Positions 1-5,474 of a stretch of DNA of 5,525 bases are shown one piece after another; the first letter of the stretch is position 1; each line of letters opens with the position of its first letter. The DNA lies in assembly GCA_023665325.1 (NCBI GenBank), contig JAMPED010000013.1, positions 44,652-50,176 of the forward strand. The letters run 5' to 3'. Below the pieces are notes generated by a model, which was given only the letters and a program-made list of their open reading frames with translations, was not told the origin of the DNA and made no database searches. A program made the translations under genes and the position numbers. Origin of the DNA: Acetobacter sp. Lineage in GTDB: Bacteria; Pseudomonadota; Alphaproteobacteria; RF32; CAG-239.

Positions 1-30
1 ACCGCGAGAAAGTCTAATACGAACTGTCAT
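1..30 (-). CDS. rpsP: 30S ribosomal protein S16, first 10 codons only (runs off the left edge)
   Basis: Read on the minus strand from an ATG at 30, the bases encode MTVRIRLSRG, the typical N-terminus of ribosomal protein S16, a small-subunit protein that binds 16S rRNA during assembly. The rest lies outside the window. A good Shine-Dalgarno run (GGAAAGGA, about 36-43 read on the minus strand) sits 5 bases before the ATG. The gap after the ffh stop is only 42 bases and shows no hairpin, so co-transcription with ffh is likely. The order ffh-rpsP (then usually rimM-trmD-rplS) is a widespread proteobacterial arrangement, and that context makes the call secure despite only ten visible residues. 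Confidence 0.88.
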   Translation of the reverse strand, partial: MTVRIRLSRG

Positions 31-72
31 TTTTTTCCTTTCCAGTTTATTTGTTAGTTTCGTTTCTTCCGC

Positions 73-1458
73 TTAAAACGGAAATTTATTGTTAAACCCG
101 CCAAAAGGATTTCCCCCTAGCGGATTTTTTTTCATAAAACGGGTTGCAAGAGAACCTAAGCCCCCCATTTTCCCCATTTGCTTCATCATAGTTGACATTT
201 GCTCATAGGACTTAAGCAACTTGTTAACTTCGTGAACTTCTACACCGGCACCAGCTGCAATTCTTTTTTTGCGTGATGCCTTAATTATATCAGGATGACG
301 ACGCTCACCTTTGGTCATTGAAAGGATTATAGCCTCTTGTTTTTTCATTATAGCGTCGGCATTAACTGCTTCAATCTGCTCTTTATATTTGGCAAGACCT
401 GGAAGCATTCCCATTATACTCGACATTGAGCCAAGTTTTTGCATCTGGCGCATTTGATTTAGCATATCATTAAGATCAAATTTGCCTTTAAGCATTTTTT
501 TTGCGGCTGCTTCTGCTTCTTCCTGATTGATATTTTCAACTGCTTTTTCGACCAAACTTACGACATCACCTTTATCCAAGATGCGTCCAGCAAGGCGGTC
601 TGCGTGAAATTCCTCAATATTTTCCAGTTTTTCACCTGTTCCCAAAAATTTGAGTGGTGCACCAGAAATCATTTTCATTGATAATGCAGCACCGGCACGA
701 GATGAACCATCAATTCTGGTCAAAACTAAACCGCTTATACCAATTTTTTCATTAAATTCTTTAGCAACATTGCAGGCCTCTTGTCCAATTAACGCATCAG
801 CAACAAGCAATGTTTCAGTCGGGTTTGCCAGTTTTTTAACTGCCGCAACTTCATCCATAAGATGTTCATCTATTTGTAAGCGCCCTGCAGTATCCAAAAT
901 CAAAACATCATATAGCCCTTTCCGTCCTTGTTCTAATGCACGTTTGGTGATTGCAAGAGGTTTTTCACCCGCAACAATCGGTAACACATCTACGTTTATT
1001 TGACTACCAAGTTGAGCTAATTGCTCTTGAGCTGCTGGGCGATAAACATCTAGCGAAGCTAATAGCACACATTTATTTTTCTTTAATTTCAATGCGATTT
1101 TCGCGGAAGTTGTGGTTTTACCTGAACCTTGCAACCCTACCATTAAAATAACAGCTGGTGGAACAGCCTTAAAATTCAACCCTGTATCTTCATCTGAACC
1201 AAGCAGATTCACTAACTCATCATAAACAATTTTAACAATCTGCTGATCAGGACGAATAGACTTAATAACCTTTTCGCCTAAAGCTTTTTCTTTGACTTTA
1301 GCCATAAATTCTTTAACAACAGGAAGCGAAACGTCTGCCTCCAAAAGTGCAAGGCGAATCTCGCGTAATCCCTCTTCAATATCTTTTTCATTTAAGACAC
1401 CACGAGAGCTTAACTTGGCAAAAACACCACTCAGCTTATTGGTTAATGTATCAAACAT
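73..1458 (-). CDS. ffh: Signal recognition particle protein Ffh (SRP54 GTPase)
   Basis: Ffh binds 4.5S RNA and signal sequences of nascent membrane proteins, and with FtsY delivers ribosomes to the translocon using GTP. The 461-residue product has all three domains: an N domain (about 1-90), the G domain with P-loop GLQGSGKT (108-115), DVYRPAAQEQL (137-147), DTAGR (189-193), G4 motif TRID (247-250) and GTGE (273-276), and a methionine-rich M domain (about 325-461). The M domain includes the RNA-binding stretch around ERRHPDIIKASRKKRIAAGAG (385-405), then a Met/Gly-rich tail. Length matches the family (E. coli about 453). The start MFDTLTNKLS is the canonical Ffh N-terminus, and AAAGGA sits 6 bases upstream of the ATG. 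The G4 motif has Arg instead of the usual Lys, a form I associate with alphaproteobacteria. The usual DxxTGQ motif reads DALIGQ (221-226). It is the first gene of an operon with rpsP, and its leader carries a promoter and a terminator-like hairpin. Confidence 0.98.
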   Translation of the reverse strand: MFDTLTNKLSGVFAKLSSRGVLNEKDIEEGLREIRLALLEADVSLPVVKEFMAKVKEKALGEKVIKSIRPDQQIVKIVYDELVNLLGSDEDTGLNFKAVPPAVILMVGLQGSGKTTTSAKIALKLKKNKCVLLASLDVYRPAAQEQLAQLGSQINVDVLPIVAGEKPLAITKRALEQGRKGLYDVLILDTAGRLQIDEHLMDEVAAVKKLANPTETLLVADALIGQEACNVAKEFNEKIGISGLVLTRIDGSSRAGAALSMKMISGAPLKFLGTGEKLENIEEFHADRLAGRILDKGDVVSLVEKAVENINQEEAEAAAKKMLKGKFDLNDMLNQMRQMQKLGSMSSIMGMLPGLAKYKEQIEAVNADAIMKKQEAIILSMTKGERRHPDIIKASRKKRIAAGAGVEVHEVNKLLKSYEQMSTMMKQMGKMGGLGSLATRFMKKNPLGGNPFGGFNNKFPF

Positions 1459-1490
1459 TTGTTTTCCTTTGTTATTTACCCATTATTGAT

Positions 1491-1531
1491 AAAAAAAATT
1501 GCGCCAGTGGGCGAACCTTCGCTAACTGACG
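1491..1531 (-). terminator. Intrinsic-terminator-like hairpin in the ffh leader (possible attenuator)
   Basis: On the minus strand CGTCAGT (1531-1525) pairs with ACTGGCG (1508-1502), seven pairs including one G-U. An inner stem GCGAA (1522-1518) pairs with TTCGC (1515-1511). After CAA comes a run of eight T (1498-1491). The G-U pair becomes an A-C mismatch on the plus strand, so the fold favours minus-strand RNA. It lies between the likely ffh promoter (1571-1601) and the ffh start, with only about 32 bases left before the ATG, too few for another promoter. So either ffh is expressed by read-through or attenuation, or a short RNA of about 75 nt ends here and ffh is read from its promoter. Confidence 0.6.
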
Positions 1532-1532
1532 G

Positions 1533-1546
1533 CACTCCGTGGAGTG
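1533..1546. repeat. Perfect 6-bp hairpin CACTCC-GT-GGAGTG in the ffh leader
   Basis: CACTCC (1533-1538) and GGAGTG (1541-1546) are perfect inverted repeats separated by two bases. In the ffh leader RNA this hairpin forms just before the terminator-like stem. On the plus strand it is followed by TTTATTTTGTT, so it could also stop plus-strand transcription, but no plus-strand gene lies upstream that would need it. Confidence 0.5.
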
Positions 1547-1570
1547 TTTATTTTGTTATCAAAATATGGC

Positions 1571-1601
1571 ATTATAATAAGAATAAAAATGCAGGAGTCA
1601 A
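1571..1601 (-). promoter_or_regulatory. Likely sigma-70-type promoter for the ffh-rpsP operon
   Basis: Read on the minus strand, TTGACT (1601-1596, five of six to the consensus -35) is followed after 16 bases by TATTAT (1579-1574). An overlapping TATAAT at 1576-1571 has a 19-base spacer. Transcription would start near 1567 and give an ffh leader of about 108 nt. The -35 box lies in the loop of a terminator-like hairpin (1585-1609), so the end of any upstream minus-strand transcript and the start of this one are interleaved. Confidence 0.6.
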
Positions 1602-1609
1602 GCATTTTT
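1585..1609. terminator. Terminator-like hairpin AAAAATGC / GCATTTTT
   Basis: AAAAATGC (1585-1592) and GCATTTTT (1602-1609) form an 8-bp stem with a 9-base loop. On the minus strand the 3' arm is GCATTTTT followed by ATTCTTATT, a plausible U-rich end for the candidate RNA at 1585-1890. On the plus strand the arm ends in six T. G/C content is low (only GC in the stem), so it would be a modest terminator. Its loop contains the -35 box of the ffh promoter. Confidence 0.4.
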
Positions 1610-1890
1610 TCAGTTTTTCTGCATTATTCTTCCAGATAGCCATGAGTTGGCGGTCGGGGATTTGCAAAGTTACCCGTAGCGGACCTGTTAGCCTTTAGAC
1701 AATACCTTTTGATATTATCCTGAACATACACTAACACTCCCCGACCATTGTTATGGACGGAGATATAGCCATTAAAACCTCGATTATAACGGTTTATAGC
1801 TATCGGTATATATCTCAATACCGTACGAGTAGGGTTTGCAAGCCCTCACATCATCTCTGATGCTAAACTTTTTGCTTCTACAAAAAATCT
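1585..1890 (-). ncRNA. Candidate structured RNA on the minus strand, family not recognised
   Basis: No convincing protein gene fits here, but many stems do. On the minus strand in 5'-3' order: CATCA-GAGA-TGATG with a GNRA-type loop (1862-1849); AGGG/CCCT (1846-1831); GAGAT/ATCTC (1816-1812 with 1764-1760) enclosing ATAGCTAT/ATGGCTAT (1803-1796 with 1772-1765) and AAACC/GGTTT; GGTCGGGGA/TCCCCGACC (1746-1738 with 1660-1652) enclosing TGTTAG/CTAACA (1736-1731 with 1691-1686) and GGATAATA/TATTGTCT (1720-1713 with 1704-1697); CCG-CTA-CGG (1682-1674); and GCCA/TGGC (1651-1639). Several stems contain G-U pairs on the minus strand that are A-C on the plus strand, which points to minus-strand transcription. 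A promoter lies upstream (1897-1925) and a terminator-like hairpin downstream. I see no tmRNA, RNase P, 4.5S or tRNA hallmarks. The ends are estimates and the pairing was done by eye. Confidence 0.45.
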
Positions 1891-1896
1891 ATTACT

Positions 1897-1925
1897 ATAA
1901 TATATGACGTATCATAAAATTGCAA
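1897..1925 (-). promoter_or_regulatory. Putative minus-strand promoter for the candidate RNA
   Basis: On the minus strand TTGCAA (1925-1920) is followed after exactly 17 bases by TATTAT (1902-1897), predicting a start near 1890. The region is very A/T-rich, so chance matches are possible. The ideal spacing and its position just before the structured block support it. Confidence 0.45.
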
Positions 1926-1970
1926 CATCTTTTTTCATATATTGTCAATATTTTCTTTTTTTTAGCTAAA

Positions 1971-1999
1971 TTGGTTGATTTATAAATGTAAAGTATTAT
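1971..1999 (+). promoter_or_regulatory. Putative plus-strand promoter for the membrane protein gene
   Basis: TTGGTT (1971-1976), a 17-base spacer and TATTAT (1994-1999) predict a start near 2006, giving a short leader of about 20 nt that contains the ribosome binding site AAGGAG (2015-2020). It is divergent from the minus-strand promoter at 1897-1925. The 45 bases between the two (1926-1970) are a T-rich tract with no further element that I can name. Confidence 0.5.
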
Positions 2000-2026
2000 G
2001 CTTTCAATATTTATAAGGAGACTTTT

Positions 2027-3562
2027 ATGTGTAATCATTTAATCAACATCTTCCGCAAAGAACTCTGTAATAAAATTTATCTTAAATTTTTATTATGGTT
2101 TGCAATTTTAATTTTTGCGGTATTATCCTCTTTGCGTTTCTTTTACAATTTAGGTCTTTTTATGGATACTATTGAGCATATTCACGCTTCTTACCTTATC
2201 AGTACTGGTTTAGTTCCGTATCGAGATTTCTTTGAACATCATCATCCGTTTTTATGGTACCTTATCTTACCAATAGTTACTCTTTTTGATAGAGATATTA
2301 ACATTGTTTATATTGCACGCGGTATTGCTATTTCAGGATATTTTTTATTTTTATATTTTTTCTATAAAATAGCTAAGCAACTTACACATAATAGAAACGG
2401 AGGTAGAATTGCTGTTTTGGCTTTTTTATCCATTTCTAAAATTTGGTATGATATACAAACACTTCGTCCTGATATTTTTATGTACATCTCAATTTTAATT
2501 GCTTTGATTTATTTCTTTGATTATCTCGACTCACTGAAAAGAAGATACTTGTGTTATTCTTATTTTTGGTGGCTTATTGCCTTTCTATTTTTACAAAAAG
2601 CAGCTATTGGTGGTATTGGTTTTGTATTTGCCAATATATGGCTTTATTATAATAAAAGAATTAAAATGGCAGATATTTTAATTGCATCTATCTTCCCCCT
2701 GCTTAGTATTATTGGCTTATTATTTACCTTATATTTAACAGACTCGCTTTCTAGCTGGTGGCTCTATAATTTCACTTTTAACACATATGTTCAGGCGTAT
2801 TATGGAAATTATTCCTCAGGTTTATCCTATCTACCTATTTTAAGTTTTGTTTTCGCTATATTTACTATTCGACAATATAGAGCTACTGAAAAAAGTATTA
2901 TTATTTTATTCATTTGGGTTTGTTTGGCTTTACAATTATTATACTTTGCACCTCATCCGCAATATTATTTCTTGTATTTAACATTTTCAATTTTATTGCT
3001 CGCACCATATTTATTACAGCTTTTCTGCAACTATTTTTTACCTTTTATGATAACGTTGGTCTTTTGTCTTGGGACATCTTTTTCTCTTAATTACGACTCC
3101 TATGATTCTAAAGGAAAGGTTGAAGATATGTTGCAGATGATGGAATATATTACGCAGCATACACCTTCTGAGGACAAACTACAAACTTATCCTTATTCAT
3201 ATAATTTATTCAATCAAGATATTGATTATTATTGGTTTGGTTTTAACAACGTTGTTATTATTGCGGACTTATATCTTAGCAAAGGATTTGACTATAACGA
3301 AGTTATTAAAAAGCACCAACCTAAATTTATTACTTATTCTGATATGGCAATGGATATGCTTATGTATCAATCATCTCAGCCACTTCTTTTTCGAAATAGA
3401 TTACTTTTGCAAAAGGCCGCAAAAGGAGATGTTAATTCTCTTAACAAATTATCTAATATTAACCTTGATTATTGGAATGTTGATATGGATTACATAAAGC
3501 AACACTACAAACTTTTGCGGAGCTATGATAGCATACAGCTTTGGGAGAGAATCGATGATTAA
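2027..3562 (+). CDS. Polytopic membrane protein, probable GT-C fold glycosyltransferase
   Basis: The 511-residue product has about 10 membrane segments in residues 21-352 (for example 21-41, 92-114, 150-165, 215-237, 289-306, 312-330, 333-352), then a soluble C-terminal part (about 355-511). After the first segment comes D47-T-I-E50, then GLVPYRDFFEHHHP (61-74). An acidic pair followed by a PYRDFF-type loop is typical of GT39/ArnT/PMT-like enzymes, which transfer sugars from polyprenyl-phosphate donors on the outer face of the inner membrane. LRPD (146-149) and PHPQYYF (309-315) also fit. The acceptor cannot be told; a surface glycan or lipid is the usual guess. AAGGAG sits 6 bases before the ATG. 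Sampled lines are about 20-32% G+C, against about 40-58% in prfC, hinting at separate origin. The 91-residue reading in another frame (3222-3497) is a shadow. Confidence is high that it is a real membrane protein, moderate for the enzyme class. Confidence 0.75.
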   Translation: MCNHLINIFRKELCNKIYLKFLLWFAILIFAVLSSLRFFYNLGLFMDTIEHIHASYLISTGLVPYRDFFEHHHPFLWYLILPIVTLFDRDINIVYIARGIAISGYFLFLYFFYKIAKQLTHNRNGGRIAVLAFLSISKIWYDIQTLRPDIFMYISILIALIYFFDYLDSLKRRYLCYSYFWWLIAFLFLQKAAIGGIGFVFANIWLYYNKRIKMADILIASIFPLLSIIGLLFTLYLTDSLSSWWLYNFTFNTYVQAYYGNYSSGLSYLPILSFVFAIFTIRQYRATEKSIIILFIWVCLALQLLYFAPHPQYYFLYLTFSILLLAPYLLQLFCNYFLPFMITLVFCLGTSFSLNYDSYDSKGKVEDMLQMMEYITQHTPSEDKLQTYPYSYNLFNQDIDYYWFGFNNVVIIADLYLSKGFDYNEVIKKHQPKFITYSDMAMDMLMYQSSQPLLFRNRLLLQKAAKGDVNSLNKLSNINLDYWNVDMDYIKQHYKLLRSYDSIQLWERIDD

Positions 3563-3625
3563 AATTTAACTTGCATATTGTGATTTATTTGTTAGTATGC
3601 GAATGAAATTTTAACCTTAATCATC
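3554..3625. repeat. Long imperfect palindrome filling the gap before prfC
   Basis: TTAAAATTT (3559-3567) pairs with AAATTTTAA (3606-3614), and after a five-base imperfect stretch GCATATTG (3573-3580) pairs with TAGTATGC (3593-3600, with two G-U type pairs). That is about 20 pairs over 22 positions around a 12-base loop. An alternative outer stem pairs GATGATTAA (3554-3562, the last codons and stop of the membrane gene) with TTAATCATC (3617-3625). The structure starts in the stop codon region and ends 4 bases before the prfC Shine-Dalgarno. It lacks a G/C-rich stem and a T-run, so it is not a standard terminator. A weak promoter-like pair lies inside it (TTGCAT 3571-3576, TAGTAT 3593-3598). 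It could be a leader structure of prfC or a small palindromic repeat. Confidence 0.5.
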
Positions 3626-3640
3626 TTACAGGGTTTGACA

Positions 3641-5230
3641 ATGCCAGAGAATACAATAAACAAAAGAAAGACATTTGCGATTATTTCGCACCCAGATGCC
3701 GGTAAAACAACCTTAACCGAAAAATTGTTACTTTTTGGAGGTGCAATTCAGCAAGCTGGTGCTGTTAAAGCGCGTGGCGAAAACAGGCGAGCACACTCTG
3801 ACTGGATGAAAGTAGAGCAAGAACGTGGTATTTCGGTTGCTTCTTCGGTGATGACTTTTGAATATAAAAATATTACATTTAATCTTTTAGATACACCAGG
3901 ACACGAAGACTTTTCTGAAGATACTTATCGGGTATTAACGGCGGTTGACTCGGCGGTGATGGTCATCGACTCGGCTAAAGGTATTGAAACACAAACTAAG
4001 AAATTATTTGAAGTTTGCCGTTTGCGCAATATTCCTATTCTTACATTTATTAACAAAATGGATCGTGAGGGACAAGATCCTTTTTTGCTGTTAGATGATA
4101 TTGAAAAAACGTTAGCTTTGGATGTTTGTCCAGCAAGTTGGCCGATTGGTAGCGGTAAAGATTTTTTAGGGTGTTATGATCTTTTAAATGACCAATTGAT
4201 TTTGATGAATAAATCTGGTAACAAAGGACAACTTAATAGCATAATTGAAACCTGTAAGGGATTGGACGACCCTAAACTAGATGAACTTTTACCCGAGCAC
4301 GCTGTTAATAAATTGCGCGAAGATGTAATGATGGTTAAAGAACTTTGCCCTGCTTTTGATTTAGAGCTTTATCTTGCTGGTGCTTTAACTCCTGTTTTCT
4401 TTGGTAGTGCCATCAATAATTTTGGTGTGCAAGAAGTATTAGAAGGATTGCACGCGCTAGCCCCCTCTCCTCGTCCACAACCAGCAGCTGAACGAGAAGT
4501 AACTGCTGAAGAGAAAAAAGTAACTGGTTTTATTTTCAAAATTCAGGCAAATATGGACCCGAAACACCGTGATCGTATTGCTTTTATGCGGATATGCTCT
4601 GGGCACTTTAAGCGTGGTATGTCACTTAATCAAATTCGCACTGGAAAACCAATTAAAGTACCAGCACCGGTAATGTTTTTAGCTCAAGAACGAGAACTGG
4701 CTGAAGATGCATATGCTGGCGATATTATAGGTATTCCAAATCACGGACAGCTTCGTATCGGCGATACCTTAACTGAGGGAGAAAAATTGCACTTTACAGG
4801 TATCCCGAGTTTTGCACCTGAACTTCTAAAGTCGGTTCGAGCACTTGATCCGCTTAAGTCAAAACATTTAGGAAATGCGCTACAGCAGATTGCCGAAGAA
4901 GGTGGTGCAAGTGTTTTCAAACCTGTTATCGGTTCGGAATGGATTGTTGGGGTTGTTGGTGTTTTGCAATTTGAAGTAATGGCTGATCGAATTCGTACAG
5001 AGTTTAATATTCCTGTTATTTTTGAACCGACTCAATACTATACTGCACGTTGGATTGCATCTGAAGATAAAGTTGTTTTAAACAAATTTATTGATGCTAA
5101 CCAAGCAAATATTGCGCAAGATCACGATGGAGAAACAGTTTTTCTGGCACGTAACGCTTGGCACCTAAACAAAGCTAAAGAAGATTTTCCGAAAGTTGAA
5201 CTAAGAACGACTCGAGAGCAGGTATTTTAA
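3641..5230 (+). CDS. prfC: Peptide chain release factor 3 (RF3)
   Basis: RF3 is a ribosome-bound translational GTPase that removes RF1/RF2 after peptide release. The product shows the GTPase signatures SHPDAGKTT (16-24), RGIS of switch I (62-65), DTPGHED (84-90) and NKMD (138-141), followed by the RF3-specific GFIFKIQANMDPKHRDR (296-312), FTGIPSFAPEL (385-395) and VGVLQFEV (439-446). It is full length: from the ATG at 3641 it has 529 residues, the same as E. coli RF3. An in-frame TTG lies two codons earlier (3635), but the weak Shine-Dalgarno (AGGG, 3630-3633) is almost on top of it and is 7 bases from the ATG, so the ATG is preferred. The gap from the membrane gene is 78 bases, so read-through is possible, but functions are unrelated. 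Downstream, the best terminator is the hairpin at 5432-5474. Confidence 0.97.
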   Translation: MPENTINKRKTFAIISHPDAGKTTLTEKLLLFGGAIQQAGAVKARGENRRAHSDWMKVEQERGISVASSVMTFEYKNITFNLLDTPGHEDFSEDTYRVLTAVDSAVMVIDSAKGIETQTKKLFEVCRLRNIPILTFINKMDREGQDPFLLLDDIEKTLALDVCPASWPIGSGKDFLGCYDLLNDQLILMNKSGNKGQLNSIIETCKGLDDPKLDELLPEHAVNKLREDVMMVKELCPAFDLELYLAGALTPVFFGSAINNFGVQEVLEGLHALAPSPRPQPAAEREVTAEEKKVTGFIFKIQANMDPKHRDRIAFMRICSGHFKRGMSLNQIRTGKPIKVPAPVMFLAQERELAEDAYAGDIIGIPNHGQLRIGDTLTEGEKLHFTGIPSFAPELLKSVRALDPLKSKHLGNALQQIAEEGGASVFKPVIGSEWIVGVVGVLQFEVMADRIRTEFNIPVIFEPTQYYTARWIASEDKVVLNKFIDANQANIAQDHDGETVFLARNAWHLNKAKEDFPKVELRTTREQVF

Positions 5231-5245
5231 CATATTCCTAATCTC

Positions 5246-5279
5246 CCCAACCAATAAAAAATCCACCCTCAAGGAGTGG
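5246..5279. repeat. 34-bp exact direct repeat, copy 1
   Basis: These 34 bases, from CCCAACCAATAAAAAATCC to the GGAGTGG at their end, recur exactly at 5428-5461. In the second copy the sequence is the left arm and loop of the tRNA-Pro/prfC terminator. Similarity resumes further on: AACGGGTGGATT (5293-5304 and 5478-5489), which is part of the tRNA acceptor/T-arm. The two copies are about 182-185 bases apart, so a segment covering tRNA 3' end plus terminator has been duplicated. Confidence 0.9.
5256..5279 (-). terminator. Minus-strand terminator remnant in repeat copy 1
   Basis: On the minus strand CCACTC (5279-5274) pairs with GGGTGG (5268-5263) around a five-base loop, followed by A and six T (5261-5256). 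The T-G pair within the stem exists only on the minus strand. On the plus strand the run after the stem is TTATAAAATT, a poor terminator. This copy has lost the long outer arm seen in copy 2. Confidence 0.5.
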
Positions 5280-5292
5280 TTATAAAATTGCA

Positions 5293-5406
5293 AACGGGTG
5301 GATTGGTGCCAGCGGCACTTGCTTAATTTGGGATTATTGTCGTAAGTTTCTTATTTTTATTAACCGGTGTTCTCACGCCCGCCTTGCGCTGGTAGTCGAA
5401 CCACTG
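5293..5406 (-). pseudogene. Decayed, interrupted copy of a tRNA-Pro 3' end
   Basis: Two pieces of the intact tRNA recur here in the same order: AACGGGTGGATT (5293-5304, intact copy 5478-5489) and TCGAACCACTG (5396-5406, intact copy 5489-5499). In the intact gene they are adjacent, sharing one base. Here about 91 bases (5305-5395) separate them, with the break in what would be the T-loop. Beyond 5406 the similarity to the tRNA ends, so no anticodon arm remains. With the exact 34-bp terminator repeat beside it, this looks like a duplicated tRNA end that was later interrupted and decayed. Chance is unlikely for the first piece, less excluded for the second. Confidence 0.5.
5305..5395. other. About 91-bp insert with inverted ends inside the decayed tRNA copy
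   Basis: The segment begins with the hairpin GTGCC-AGC-GGCAC (5306-5318) and ends with GCGCTGGTAG. CCAGCG (5309-5314) and CGCTGG (5387-5392) are inverted near the two ends, with a few more matches around them. The inside is too short and stop-rich for a gene. I see no clear target-site duplication. It may be a small palindromic repeat unit, but this is judged on one copy. Confidence 0.3.
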
Positions 5407-5425
5407 CGCAGTGATTCAAATCACT
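5386..5425. repeat. Overlapping palindromes between the two terminator copies
   Basis: Three inverted repeats overlap: GCGCTGGT (5386-5393) with ACCA (5400-5403) plus GCGC (5406-5409, two-base bulge); the perfect 12-base palindrome CACTGCGCAGTG (5402-5413); and AGTGATT/AATCACT (5410-5416 with 5419-5425). They share bases, so the hairpins would exclude one another. No T-run follows directly. Function unknown. Confidence 0.55.
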
Positions 5426-5427
5426 CT

Positions 5428-5461
5428 CCCAACCAATAAAAAATCCACCCTCAAGGAGTGG
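5428..5461. repeat. 34-bp exact direct repeat, copy 2
   Basis: This is the exact second copy of 5246-5279. Here it forms the left arm, loop and first bases of the right arm of the intact terminator next to tRNA-Pro, so this is probably the original copy. Confidence 0.9.
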
Positions 5462-5474
5462 ATTTTTTATTGGT
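5432..5474. terminator. Bidirectional terminator between prfC and tRNA-Pro
   Basis: ACCAATAAAAAATCCAC (5432-5448) and GTGGATTTTTTATTGGT (5458-5474) are a perfect 17-bp inverted repeat with a nine-base loop. The core CCAC/GTGG stem is followed by A and six T on either strand, so it can end the tRNA transcript (minus strand) and prfC mRNA (plus strand). The outermost four bases of the right arm are the complement of the discriminator base and CCA of the tRNA, so the tRNA 3' end takes part in the hairpin until it is processed. Confidence 0.85.

Noticed and set aside
650..1529. Several short plus-strand reading frames opposite ffh
   Set aside because: They are antisense shadows of a fully conserved gene.
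1491..1567. 4.5S SRP RNA beside ffh
   Set aside because: The conserved SRP RNA apical loop (GGAAGCAGC-type) is absent from the leader and from the larger RNA candidate.
1459..1698. A 79-residue plus-strand reading frame across the ffh leader
   Set aside because: No ribosome binding site, no family resemblance, and it runs through the promoter and hairpins of the ffh leader.
1624..1818. A 64-residue minus-strand reading frame in the ffh upstream gap
   Set aside because: It starts with TTG, has no Shine-Dalgarno, lacks recognisable domains, and overlaps the stems of the candidate RNA, whose structure explains the region better.
1585..1890. tmRNA or RNase P RNA
   Set aside because: I find no tRNA-like ends with a proteolysis tag frame, and none of the RNase P core motifs.
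3222..3497. A 91-residue frame inside the membrane protein gene
   Set aside because: It lies wholly within the larger gene in another frame, with no start signal; an A/T-rich sequence easily gives hydrophobic shadows.
3635..3637. TTG as the prfC start
   Set aside because: The Shine-Dalgarno at 3630-3633 is too close; the ATG at 3641 has proper spacing and gives the usual 529-residue length.
5410..5434. A second tRNA 3' end on the plus strand (TTCAAAT loop followed by an ACCA)
   Set aside because: The invariant pair closing the T-loop is missing and no matching 5' acceptor strand occurs at the right distance.
5246..5461. CRISPR array
   Set aside because: Only two copies of the repeat, about 150 bases apart, and the repeat is a tRNA terminator.
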